This document shows positions 52,406 to 63,043 of a stretch of DNA of 64,000 bases, piece after piece. The stretch comes from Puccinia triticina (taxonomy: Eukaryota; Basidiomycota; Pucciniomycetes; Pucciniales; Pucciniaceae). The stretch covers positions 1 through 64,000 of the forward strand of contig NC_070561.1 in NCBI RefSeq assembly GCF_026914185.1, given 5' to 3'. The notes beneath the pieces are model-generated. The model was not told the DNA's origin and did not search any database. It saw only the letters and a program-made list of their open reading frames with translations. Numbering within the stretch: the stretch's first letter is position 1; each line of letters begins with the position of its first letter. The translations under genes were made by a program, and so were the position numbers.

Positions 52406-54096
52406 ATGGTTTCTCCCTCTGTCCTTCGACCGGTCTCCAAGACCCTCACAACCGCTAGGGCACTCAAGACCGTCAATGCCGTTCGTTCTTCTCAACCACG
52501 TCCGATTACCAACTCGCTTGCCCAGCTATCTCAAGTTGCTATCAATTCAACCCCTCAAGCTCGAGTGATGCGCTCAGTCTCTCAGCTCAGATCAGCCAGC
52601 TCGGCCGGTGGTGAAATTCAGATGACAGTCAGAGACGCACTAAATACCGCGATGGAGGAAGAGATGAACCTGGACGAAAAAGTATTTATCATGGGTGAAG
52701 AAGTGGCTCAGTATAACGGTGCTTACAAGGTCACAATCTCCCTGATATCTTCTCCATATTACTACCCGGCCGCAAGATAACCATATTGAACTTAAAATAC
52801 GACTCCCTGTACAGATTACCAAAGGTTTACTCGACAAGTTCGGAGAAAAACGGGTGATTGATACGTAAGTTTGGACCGTCACTCTCAGCTCGAAATGTCA
52901 AATAGCACCCTTTGTTCACACTCGTGAATTCAGACCGATCACAGAAGCTGGATTCGCTGGTATCGCCGTTGGAGCTGCCTTGGCTGGTTTGCGTCCGATT
53001 TGTGAATTCATGACATTCAACTTTGCCATGCAGGTTTGCCCCATCCACCCCCTCTCAATTCATCTTGCTTTCAACTCGATAAGCTTATACATCCATCGAT
53101 TTCTATTTATCTGCGGGTTTGCTAAATGGTCAGGCTATAGATCAAATTGTCAACTCCGGTGGCAAGACGTTTTACATGTCTGGTGGTAGTACCCCTTGCC
53201 CAGTCGTTTTCAGGGGTCCAAACGGTGCTGCTGCAGGTGTAGCTGCTCAGCACTCTCAAGACTACTGCTCATGGTAAGCCATTTTTGACTTAGCCCCTAG
53301 CAACGCCGACTTACTTGTCTCTTAAATCCGCAGGTATGGTCAGGTCCCTGGCTTGAAAGTCGTCTCCCCTTGGTCATCCGAAGACTGCAAAGGACTGCTC
53401 AAGGCTGCTGTCCGGGATCCCAACCCAGTGATCGTGTTAGAGAACGAAATCATGTACGGCCAAGCCTTCCCGATGTCTGTCGAGGCTCAGTCCAAAGATT
53501 TCCTGTTACCAATCGGGAAAGCCAAGGTCGAGCGAGTTGGTAAAGATGTTACCGTTGTAGCTCACTCTCGCATGGTTGGGTTGAGCATCGAAGCCGCCGA
53601 AGCACTGGAGAAGGCGGAGGGTGTGAGTGTCGAAGTTGTTAACCTTCGAAGTATTCGTCCTTTGGATATCGAAACAATCATTGAAAGTATCAAGAAAACC
53701 GGCCGACTGGTTGTTGTTGAGGGAGGGTTCCCCATGTTTGGTATGTTGGAAATTCACTGCGGTAGTCAATTGGCTTGCGACTGACCAAGAATATCTTTAA
53801 CAATCGATCATACCTATAGGTGTTGGATCGGAAGTAGTTGCCCAGATTTGTGAATCAGAGGCATTTGATTATCTTGATGCCGCCCCTGAGCGTGTGACCG
53901 GTGCCGATATACCTACCCCCGTTAGTCATCTTTCACTTTTATGAAATCAGAATACAAAGCATTTGCCAGCGACTGGTAATAGAAACTGACTTGTTCTATT
54001 GGTTTTAAATAGTACGCGTTGAACCTCGAGAACCTCGCCTTCCCAGACGTCCCTGTGATTGAAAAGGTCATTCGACGTTCGTTATACAAGTTTTAA
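52406..54096 (+). CDS. PDB1: Pyruvate dehydrogenase E1 component, beta subunit (mitochondrial)
   Basis: Seven exons: 52406-52729, 52815-52864, 52934-53033, 53134-53273, 53334-53740, 53820-53920, 54013-54096, giving 401 aa. All introns are GT-AG and all phases join. The N-terminus ([20 protein letters not shown]) is Arg/Ser/Thr-rich without acids, a mitochondrial presequence. The mature part starts near [15 protein letters not shown]. Conserved blocks include [101 protein letters not shown] and [13 protein letters not shown]. With E1-alpha it decarboxylates pyruvate using thiamine diphosphate in the matrix. Length is normal for fungi. A transposon ends about 300 bp upstream. Confidence 0.96.
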
Positions 54097-55516
54097 CATA
54101 GGTTTGTTCTGTGCACTGTTAAAATTGATCAAAGAGAAAACCAGAAAGACTTGATTAGCTATAGTAATTACATGCCTTGATGCAATTATCTACTTAAACT
54201 CCAAACAGATGTTGGAACTTCGTACATCTTGCTGAGTCAAAATTGATGTTTTCCTCTCTGTCTCGTATATTTTATGAAGAGTCAATAGTAAAGTCCCCAC
54301 AATGTCAATATGACAGTGGCCACAGTACAATACTGCACATTTGTTTACATCTGTCAGCAAAACATACATTGTCTGATTAACTGACTGATGTACGTCCTTG
54401 GACCATTGTATGTATCTCCTTGTCCACCGGCAAAAGTGCTTTTGATTGTACGGCGCAAGGGGCTGCGTCTTAACTCTTACGCATAAGGTTTGTGTCACAA
54501 TGCTTCCAACTGCCATGTAACATATGTGATCAAAAAGTCAGTGACGCAAGCCTCAAGGCCAGAAATATTGAACCAACATGCACGTTTGGGTATGACTTAG
54601 GCCCCAAAGCACTTCCTGTTGCCTAAAAGGCTTGATTTAGAGGAGGCCATTAAACCTTGTTTGCTGGTGAAAAATTGAGATCAATCAATTTTCACCCACC
54701 AGTATTGCAAGGTTTAGCCTGTTCCTCTAGATTAAGCATTTTAGCTGATGGGAAGTCCTCCATTAGAGTCAGGGCTGGAGACCAAATCCAGCAGAAAATT
54801 GATCTTGATGCCTGGTATTTACTATTGAGAGGGGACAAAAAATTCACTCAATACCGTCTGATTCCCTTAAAATCTGATCCCAGTCACAAAATTTGAACTA
54901 TTGTTGGAAACACTGTTCAGACCCATAGAAAGTGGCTGACTAGTCTTGTTCCACACCAAAGAAAAACTTGATGATCTAAGCTTACATTTGTGTGGCTTTG
55001 GACAAGAATCCAATGATGCAATCAAAAGAAATGATTAAATTCCATGTATCTCCGGTACTGCAAAAGCGTTGTGAGTATATCAAGATTTGAACATTTTGAT
55101 TTGGATTATATTTACATGGTTTAATGTTATTATCAGACCTCAACTGTCGAAGTCTTTTCAAGAGAATAACAAGAAAACAGGCCAAAAAAAGCTGCAACAA
55201 CCATTTTACTTGACAAAACTGAAAAGTGAGAAGGATATCCAGGGGAGAAAAGCAGGTGAGGTCCTTGGGTAAAGTAGATCAGGGTTTGATTAAACACAAG
55301 TAGAGGTCGCATGTCCGCAGCCAAAAGGTTGAAAGTTGAAAGGGTTGAAACAAAAGAATGAGCAAGCAATAAAATAGTTGACTGAACGCTTAATTTGAGT
55401 TAGCTTTCACACACATCTATCTCTATATCTATATCAGGAAGAAGAAAAAAAGCCTTGGCAACAGGGCCAAGCAGGGATATATATATATCGATTGAAGTAC
55501 TTTGTTGCTCCTATGG
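54097..55516. other. Intergenic region between PDHB and the KCH gene
   Basis: The two genes converge here, so both 3' ends and terminators lie in it. A hairpin-forming repeat is listed separately. No coding sequence was recognised. Confidence 0.6.
54621..54745. repeat. Imperfect inverted repeat (fold-back), ~125 bp
   Basis: The left arm GCCTAAAAGGCTTGATTTAG...AAACCTTG...AAAAATTGA is mirrored by TCAATTTTCACCCACCAG...CAAGGTTTAGCC...AAGCATTTTAGC, with an apex near GATCAATC. About 75-80% of the arm pairs. GGGAAGTCCTCCATTAG just beyond resembles the end of the 58.6-59.2 kb repeat, so it may be a decayed MITE. Confidence 0.6.
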
Positions 55517-57772
55517 TCACGATCGGGAATAAGGATGTTTGATCGGCTGAGGATAATGGGCTGGAGGTATTGAAGGTGCGGCTTCGGAGACTTGGTCGAA
55601 CCGTTCCAGTACGCCAGTACCGTACAGCTCCATAATCTCTCTATCGACCAATGGGGGTCTTTCATCAGGATAGTCGAAACGATGATCACGCTGCGAGGAT
55701 GTATTGTGAGCCGACTCGTATTGATTCGATAAGTCTCCAAAATCGAACTCGTTGTATGCTGCGTCGTTATGGTACTGGCCAGGAAGTGGCGGCGGCTCAT
55801 GGGCATAACCACCATATTCACTACCATAACCACCATACTCATCGGTAACAGCAATCGATCTGCGAGCCGTGGCGTGCCTGTCGTTGGTATAATACTGCTG
55901 TTCTTCACTGTGATAGGAAGGCGCATGGTTTAGTGATGACTGGTTATCGGATGGCAATTGGTGGGCTAGCGGATGTAGACCATATGGATGCGCCCGTGTT
56001 CCATGAACCGGACCATTGTGACCGTAAACACTGCCGGCCGCAGAGGCTTGATGAGCAACGAAGCGACCAGTCCTGTATTAACCACAGCCACTTCACACGT
56101 TAGCAATCTTTACTTTGAGGTGATACTCGGAATTGGCACCAGCAGGTTTGTAACCTAATCAAATTAGGCTAGTAGCTAAGTGCCTGCTCTAAGAAGGAAG
56201 AAATGTGAATGATAAAAAGAAACTTACGATGCGATGCTCTCAGCATACCCCGCTTTCTCACCATATTCTTGTTCGCTTGGCCATCGATTAATGACGTTGT
56301 AGCCCAGACCTAGAGAGCCACCAGGGTTGCTGGCGGGATAATGATGACTGAGTGATGGCGGATAGGGGTGTTGAGCGGCACGCGAGACAGTTCTGATACT
56401 GTTGGCAACACCTGTTCTTTCGCTTTTGGTATCGTTAATGAGCTCATGAAGCCCGACTCGAGGGAGTGTCGGCTGAGGTAATGGGGCAGCTTTGAATTGT
56501 CCCTTCTTGTCCTTGAGATGAGAATAATCACCCATGGCTTCCTTGCGCATGAGGGCAGCTTCTTTGGCCAAACGCTTTCGGTGTTTGCGCTTCATCAATT
56601 CAGCGATTCGCTAGAAGAGGAAAGGAGGACATTAGACATAATTCTCATTTGTTTCTTTAGATAAAACCAAGGTACCAGTTGTACTTACTTTGTCGACCTT
56701 GTGACAACAATATTCCTTTAGGTTACCTTGAATATAACACAACAGAGGAACATACAAGAGGGCAGCAGCCATGAGGAGTACGAAAGAACCAACCCAAATA
56801 GTGACTATTATTTGCAAAAGATTCAAATGTTCAGCTAGAGGGCCAACATTTGGTGCCTAAAGTAGCATAGAGATAGCTTACCGGTAAAAGCCATGGAGAG
56901 TAGGACAGAAGCCTTGGCAAAGCTTCCATCATACCACTTTGAGATATCGGTTGTGAAATTGACGGACCTGGCGAAGGAGTAAAGAGTGATGCCATTGATA
57001 ACTTGACGAGGTGCATCTGCCAACAATAATCTCTTCCAGCCTTTGAAAGTGAAGAACACAAAGAATGCAAAGTCGTCCTTTTTCTTTTTTGAATTGTTAA
57101 TCTGGGAGAAAAAGCAGAAATGATCGTAGGACTTCATAGAATAGTAGTTGTTCTGTGATTTGACCATGGTTCAGTTAGTTGAAGGCAGACGTTCGAAAGC
57201 GACCCGGTAAAACGATAAAAAAAGGATCACGAAAAGGAGTGATTAGGAGATGAATTCTTCAGGTGAGTGAGATAAATCTTACAGCCATGACGTTCGTGAA
57301 AGCATAACTGATATCACGACTTTGGATGATTGCCCTACTTTTCTTCGCTTCCCAGAAGAGCAACAGGAACGAGAAAATGATACAGCCAAAGAAGATCCAT
57401 TTTCCGATCTTGAAGGGTACGTTCAATGCGCCATGCCCGCCCGAGCTCTCCAGAATCGAACCGGCCCAATGATTTGAGGCGAGTAGGAGTACCATCGTAT
57501 AGATATCCGAGGCATAAACTAAAATTGATTTGATGACCAGGACGTATAAAAAGGAATACCTGGATGCATTTTTTCATATTGACATAGGTTACTTGGTGCT
57601 GATACAAATCAATGCATGAAATACATTTTCTGGATTGATTGGATGGGCCAAGGAGGAGGACTGACTGGAAATAACTCATGAGTCCCGAGTTATGGAACTC
57701 TCGAACGTCGACAAAGTCCCATTTGTGATCTGGTACCTCTTCTCGTTTCCATCGGGCCCCACTGCAACACAT
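55517..57772 (-). CDS. Fungal KCH1/PRM6-type potassium transport membrane protein
   Basis: Six exons on the minus strand: 57666-57772, 57283-57559, 56882-57152, 56689-56804, 56228-56610, 55517-56072, giving 569 aa with all phases joining. The start MCCSGARWKREEVPDHKWDF is preferred because the preceding upstream frame lacks conservation. The KCH signature follows: DFVDVREFHNSG, membrane helix YVLVIKSILVYASDIYTMVL, helix KWIFFGCIIFSFLLLFW, then DDFAFFVFFTFKGWKRLLLA and DAPRQVINGITLYS, a helix around TIWVGSFVLLMAAALLYVP and the exit motif QGNLKEYCCHKVDKRIAEL. A basic KRKHRKRLAKEA segment and a long hydrophilic, Tyr/Gly/Pro-rich tail (EYGGYGSEYGGY) are cytoplasmic by analogy. In yeast, Kch1 and Prm6/Kch2 mediate low-affinity K+ influx at the plasma membrane. 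Confidence 0.88.
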
Positions 57773-58600
57773 TGGAGTGCACCAACTGAGGCTTCTAGTG
57801 GATTGTTGAGGTGAAGAATGATTGGAATAAGGCTCGAGGGAGTGTGTGATTTTCTTTTCCAAATTTTTCTAGTGATTTCTTCTGCCGGAAAAACGTTCTT
57901 TATAAAAAGTTCCTGCTCACCGGATGTTGTGATGGTGTAGTTGAGGCAGCGCTGTATAATTGATGTGTAAAGATGTGGCATTGATAAAACTGGGTAAGAA
58001 TGTATCCTTTCAGCCCCCTTTCGATCCTCGTGGTTGAGCTGAGCAAATGCATGCTCAACAATGTAATCTTGTATAAACATGAGGATATGTAGAACAGCTC
58101 GGTTGTTGGAATACTTTGAGATCGACGCCGGTTGTTGACATAAAGGCCGACTGGTTTATTAAACTCGCAGGAGGGGGGAAACACTGATGAAACACAAACA
58201 GCAGCAACGACGAAGGCCGTACCTTCAGGTTGTGCTGTTCCAGCGCCTCCCTCGTGGATTTTTGCCAGACAACAAAGCTGTCTGGGACGGTCCCGAACTT
58301 CAGAAGTCCCACTGCTGCGGGCTCTTGCGAAGCAAGCATCCGACAGCCCTCGGCAGGAGGGATTTGCGCGCAGCTATTAGGGGGTTTCACGATAAGCATT
58401 TCATTTCTTTACTCGCGGGTGACGTACTCGCTTAAAAATTTGGGGTGAAGTCCCGCAAGAAGCATCCTCATAACGATACTCGCGAGCACTCGAACACCTT
58501 CCCGGGTTTCCTTATTGTGAAACCCCCTATTGCCCCCTTTTGCAAAGCCAAGATTCTGAGTTTGGCTAGTGTTTTGGAATGAAATTGCTGAGGTCAAAGA
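57773..58600. other. Region upstream of the KCH gene
   Basis: The promoter of the minus-strand KCH gene should lie at its left end. Small open frames on both strands (58055-58435) have no recognisable motif. Composition is GC-richer over 58210-58380. No RNA gene was seen. Confidence 0.5.
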
Positions 58601-58601
58601 C

Positions 58602-59215
58602 TGGAGGACTTCCCGTCAATCTTGGAACCCCTTCCAGCAACAGTGGGCCGCTACGCTAAACTACGCTATTTTAGCCCTAAAGTTTAGCGTAGCGGTAAAA
58701 AGCGCCAACCTTTTTTGAATAGCGTTAGCGCGCTGTTAGCGCCGCTACGCTTCGCTAATTTTCAGCGGCGCTAACAGCATACCAATTTTTGTTTAGCGTT
58801 AGCGCTGCGCTACAGCCGCTACGCTACGCTACGTTGCGCTAAGGCGCTTTTAGCGGAAAAAAGGCACTTTTTTGCTGCAAAAAATGCTTTAGCGCAGCAT
58901 AGCGCGCGCTCTTTTGCGCCTTGCGTGCTTAGCGTTAGCGCAATTGCACGCATCTGCGCTAACGCTACGCTAAAAGCTAAAATAGCTTTGCATCCTTTGC
59001 GCATAGCGTTAGTGCAGATGCGCACAATTGTGCTAACGCTACGCTAAAAAATAGCGCATTTGCGCTGCGCTACGCTACGCTAACAGCTATGTTAGCGTAG
59101 CTGACCCACTGTTGCTTCCAGACCCAGATCTGAGCCCAATTTCGCCGGGAAATTTAGGCTTTGAGACTCTGGGAGGCTCTCAGATTGCTCCCAGATTGCA
59201 ACGGGAAGTCCTCCA
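58602..59215. repeat. Inverted-repeat element carrying MITE C
   Basis: TGGAGGACTTCCCGT at 58602 is mirrored by ACGGGAAGTCCTCCA ending at 59215, and the next bases (CAATCTTGG / CAATCTGGGAGC inverted) also partly match. Without the 477-bp MITE C and one duplication copy it would be about 130 bp. No target duplication was found. A related GGGAAGTCCTCC occurs at 54751. Confidence 0.6.
58638..59114. mobile_element. Palindrome-rich MITE C (477 bp), 7-bp target duplication
   Basis: Ends CAACAGTGGGCCGCTACGCT and, inverted, CAACAGTGGGTCAGCTACGCT. Flanks CTTCCAG at 58631-58637 and 59115-59121 are an exact 7-bp duplication. The interior has the same TAGCGTTAGCGCG/GCTACGCTAACG word structure as MITE A, with long stretches shared (for example ATCTGCGCTAACGCTACGCT). 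No coding capacity. Confidence 0.88.
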
Positions 59216-59963
59216 CTAGCATATGCCTGTCCAACCTACATAATTTGAGGCATTTCACAAAACTCCTTCCACTCCGCAAAACATCCTTAATAACACTGAA
59301 GCATTGGATTTTGCACTGAATGGGTCTGTGCTCACCAACTCAGCTTTCATAGTTATTGGTATACTTACCCATGTCGGATATCATTTGAACTGGAAAAAAC
59401 ACTACTGTTTCCTCCTGCATCTCCTTCTTCCAACATGTTAATAATTACACAGAAGGTTACAGGAGATGACCAGTAGAACTGATGTACAGTACCCGGAAGA
59501 AAGTATTCATGAAATTTCTTTTGACTAGAACACATACAAACCATGCCTGTTAAGTTCTGATTTATTGACAGAATGGACAGGAAGGTTCAAAAAGAATGAA
59601 TGAGTGATGTTTTTGGAAAAAAAAAAAAAGTGCATACTAGCTGAAAATATTTTTTCATTAAATGATAATTTTGGGATGGACTTCCTGCGGAAAGCTCTTT
59701 GCGCACTGTGCAGTGCGCACATTTCCAAACACTTTGCGCACTGCAGGTGAAGGAAGCAAAATTTTCAATATTTTTTTTGACCAATCAATAGACAGCCCTT
59801 TTATTGTCCTCTGTAATTTTTTTGGGAGTTTTTTGAAGCTTACTTGTCTGCTGTCAAAGCCCATTAAGAAACAAAAAAAGTACAGTCATTTGGGGACCTG
59901 GAACTCATGTTCACACACTGCAAAAAATCCAAATAATTTAATGAATCATTGAAAACATATATT
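59216..59963. other. AT-rich intergenic DNA
   Basis: No gene. One short palindrome, GCGCACTGTGCAGTGCGC at 59701-59718, is followed by a third GCGCACTGCAG at about 59737. Poly-A and poly-T runs occur near 59620 and 59770. Confidence 0.5.
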
Positions 59964-59965
59964 TA

Positions 59966-60125
59966 ACTGTTTCAGAACTTTTTAGCCACTTTCATCAAGA
60001 ATGAGGCTTTCAAAATTTAGGAAATTGCAACATGCACTGGTGCACTTTAACAGATTTCATGTGAAGTTTCTTCATTTTTCAAAGCCTCATTCTTGATGAA
60101 AGTGGCTAAAAAGTTCTGAAACAGT
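59966..60125. mobile_element. Fold-back MITE with TA duplication, 160 bp
   Basis: Arms of about 47 bp, ACTGTTTCAGAACTTTTTAG...ATGAGGCTTT, pair almost perfectly around a ~60-bp loop and are flanked by TA at 59964-59965 and 60126-60127. A TA duplication fits Tc1/mariner. A mariner-type transposase lies 3 kb to the right, but its ends were not seen, so a link is unproven. Confidence 0.75.
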
Positions 60126-60312
60126 TACAGTCGTTACATTATTCAATGGGAATGGGAATTCAAGCTCCCAAAATTTCCCACTAAAATAGTGCAGAGTATA
60201 TTTTGAGTTATGCAGATACTCAAACAAACTCTTGAGATCTCCAGCAGGCAATGGATTGGGGGGGATGGAGGGGGGAGCTATTGATTGCTGCTGATTGCTT
60301 CACTCTTGAATC

Positions 60313-60858
60313 ATGCCTGACCTTGGAAGCCCGCCTTCGAAACAGTCGCCATGGTTGAGGATCCATCTCAATCAAGCAACCAAAGCCAGGCCAAAATTCA
60401 GGGGCTCAGGTACGGGTCAATGTCATTTTTTGAAGAATCTGAGCTTCTGGATATTGAACAGAAGTTTTGAGGCTTTTTTCTATCAGGAGGCTGCAGCAAT
60501 TGAACAGGCACTACAAACTCTCAATCGGAACAGTGCCAACAATGGCGAAGGGAACGGTGCCAGCCATGGCAAAGGGAACGGTACCAACAATGTCCAAGAT
60601 TGTGATGGGAATGATAATTGGCGAGGCAACAGACCCAAATCAAATCAAGGAGAAGACAAAACTCTTCTTAACGACTTTTGTCTTTCAGAAACTATCCGCA
60701 AGCTTCACAATGCACATCGCCATACCGGGCACATGCACTGGAGCTTTGCAGTATTTCGCAATCCAACCAATCCAACTGTTGGAATTATCCTCACTCCAAA
60801 GGCACTTGGAAGCTGGGCAGAGGCCATAGTGAGTTTTTTCAGCCTGAGTATCTTTTGA
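60313..60858 (+). CDS. Hypothetical ORF, doubtful
   Basis: A 181-codon frame; the middle is Asn/Gly-rich (NSANNGEGNGASHGKGNGTN), then ETIRKLHNAHRHTGHMHWSF. A possible spliced model starts at an ATG near 60351 (MVEDPSQSSNQSQAKIQGL) and splices at GTACGGGT to an acceptor near 60485. No domain recognised. It could be a decayed retroelement or a small secreted-protein-like gene, though there is no signal peptide. Confidence 0.2.
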   Translation: MPDLGSPPSKQSPWLRIHLNQATKARPKFRGSGTGQCHFLKNLSFWILNRSFEAFFYQEAAAIEQALQTLNRNSANNGEGNGASHGKGNGTNNVQDCDGNDNWRGNRPKSNQGEDKTLLNDFCLSETIRKLHNAHRHTGHMHWSFAVFRNPTNPTVGIILTPKALGSWAEAIVSFFSLSIF

Positions 60859-61263
60859 TGCGAGCTGAGCTGACAGTTTAACAACCTGGATGAAACAGTT
60901 GAGACAGGAGCCAGGTGTTGATCTTTGTCACCCACCATCGTCTCTTTGCTTTGTACCAATCAAAAGACATGGCAATCAACGTGGCTCACCTGTTGAGATA
61001 CATATATGCTTATATTTAGTACATTGTATGCTTCAACCAAACACGGCCATTCTTGTATTTAGTCTACACTAGATTGGCGCCTGGAGTTTGATCCTGAGTG
61101 AATCAGAACAATATTTTCTCACTCCCAAAGTGTCACTTGCCTGTCAGCAGTGAACTTTGGTTTTTGTCCCTTGTTCCTCGCAACATCACCTAGACCTCAA
61201 GGGGACAAGAGAGAGCAGTCTCCCAAACCGTTGAGGAATGAGAGATAAAACTCATCCAATCCA

Positions 61264-61572
61264 ATGAATTCTTACGAAGGTGATACAATCCTAGACAAGT
61301 ACCTCAATTTCTGCCAATTTCCACATGATCTCTGTTTGGAACCCCTTTGGACCTTCTGCATTGAAGAATACATAAACAACTACCAACTCTTCACCAATGA
61401 CCTTGTAGTCAAATCCCTCCTTGAAAAATGGAAATTTCCTGTTGGATTTGTGGCCAGCCTTCGCCAAAATGTACCTTGTTTTTCAGCACATCTTCAGGCA
61501 AATGGAAGAAGCGGATCTCCATCCAGGAATCAAACAGAGACCAACAAGGATAGCAACTTTCCAGCAAATTAA
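61264..61572 (+). CDS. Hypothetical ORF, 102 aa, doubtful
   Basis: MNSYEGDTILDKYLNFCQ starts a frame with ordinary amino-acid composition (aromatic and acidic residues, no repeats), ending NKDSNFPAN. No signal peptide, membrane span or known motif. It lies among repeats, and nothing supports expression. Confidence 0.2.
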   Translation: MNSYEGDTILDKYLNFCQFPHDLCLEPLWTFCIEEYINNYQLFTNDLVVKSLLEKWKFPVGFVASLRQNVPCFSAHLQANGRSGSPSRNQTETNKDSNFPAN

Positions 61573-61948
61573 ATTCCTTGTAACATGACTACGCAGTAAG
61601 CTCAGCATTGTAGCCAAGACAGTTGTCCGGTAGATTGATGTGAATCTAGAATTAGATTGGCTATGTGAATCCAGCATGATACATTTTAGGATGAGTAAGA
61701 GAATCTTGAGCCGGTGTGGTAAGACTAATCCACTTACAAACACGTCAAAAATAGGGAAAAATTAAGATAATAATATATTTTAAAGTACAAATAAAACCAA
61801 TATAGTACAAAACATACTACAACCAACATCTTACACATATTTTCCAATTATATTATCACCCAGAAAACTAGTACTAGTTTATTTAATTACATAATCAAGT
61901 ACATAGTAGAATCCTAGTTTCACATACAAATCACACCCATCACATATA

Positions 61949-62125
61949 TGGTGTTCAAAGTTGGTTTGCATAATTTTATGCATGCATAAATCATAAAATC
62001 ATAAATTCTTTTTTGCAGGGGATATGACTGTCTGATTATGTAATACAAAATTTCCTCACCAAAATATTTTTATGATTTTATGATTTATGCATGCATAAAA
62101 ACATTCAAACCAACTTTGAACACCA
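61949..62125. mobile_element. Fold-back MITE with TA duplication, 177 bp
   Basis: Arms of about 57 bp, TGGTGTTCAAAGTTGGTTTG then TTTATGCATGCATAAATCAT, are inverted at each end with very few mismatches around a ~62-bp centre. TA flanks it (61947-61948 and 62126-62127). This is Tc1/mariner-like MITE structure. The arms include the palindrome TTTATGCATGCATAAA. Confidence 0.85.
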
Positions 62126-62127
62126 TA

Positions 62128-63043
62128 ATAGTACAAATCTATTCTAGGACTAAAAAGGACACTGCTGAAAGATTCCAATATCACATGTTAGAAAATCTAC
62201 TCTTAGACAATGTTTTCACCCAAAGAGGAACAAGCCAAGTGATCACAACTCAAAGTAGTATACTATTTCACAAATATCATGTACAGCTTCCCAATATAGA
62301 TTAGTATTTCAACACTACAACGGTACAGCATCCTAAAGTAGTATTCTATTTCACACTGGTAAAATCTACTCTCAGACTAGATTATTTACTATATAAGGAG
62401 GCCTCTTCTGCCCCTTCTTGTTCCCTTTCTTCCCCATGCCAGCATAAATAGTAATATTAAGAAATTACTTCCGCTTCCATCACCCATCTAAATAGTAAGA
62501 TCATAATAGTAATAATTATAATATAAATTGAAATCATAAATTGAGAACTTGATAATATAACAAATATAAATTGACCCTTCTAAAAAGTCACTTACGTCAA
62601 ACTATAACATCTCTCATCCCACGCACAAGATTCCTGGTTCTTAGGGTCTGAAGCAGTCTAGATTAAGAATAATTCATCTGATTTAGCCACACTATAAAAT
62701 TCTAGTGTACTTTCTCCCAGAGTTTATTACAGGAAGGCAGCCCTTCAAGCACCTGTAGCCTAAACTTACCTAGTTTTTGCTATTTCCCTTCCAAGCTCAG
62801 ATCACGCCTTGCGTAGAAGTTCCACACCGGGTAGCTTCAATTAAAAGACTGCTGTATTGAATGTTTGAGCGCCCACTTCCCAGGCAGCGCGGTACAGTTG
62901 CTATCAAAAGCCCCACCAGAATCAATCCCCAAAGGTTATAGTTCAAGTAAGAACAGGTGCGGCGGGTTGACCTCGATTTAGTTCATCTCATTGCGAATTG
63001 CAATCTTTCAATGACATTTAATGATTGGTATTAAGATGATAGT
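62128..63043. other. AT-rich spacer left of the mariner transposase
   Basis: No gene. A short duplication, AAAGTAGTATWCTATTTCACA, occurs near 62251 and 62333. The terminal inverted repeat of the mariner element should lie within it but was not identified. Confidence 0.45.

Noticed and set aside
57676..58080. Minus-strand 134-aa frame upstream of the KCH gene
   Set aside because: It overlaps KCH exon 1 in another frame, has no recognisable domain, and exon 1 itself carries the conserved KCH N-terminus.
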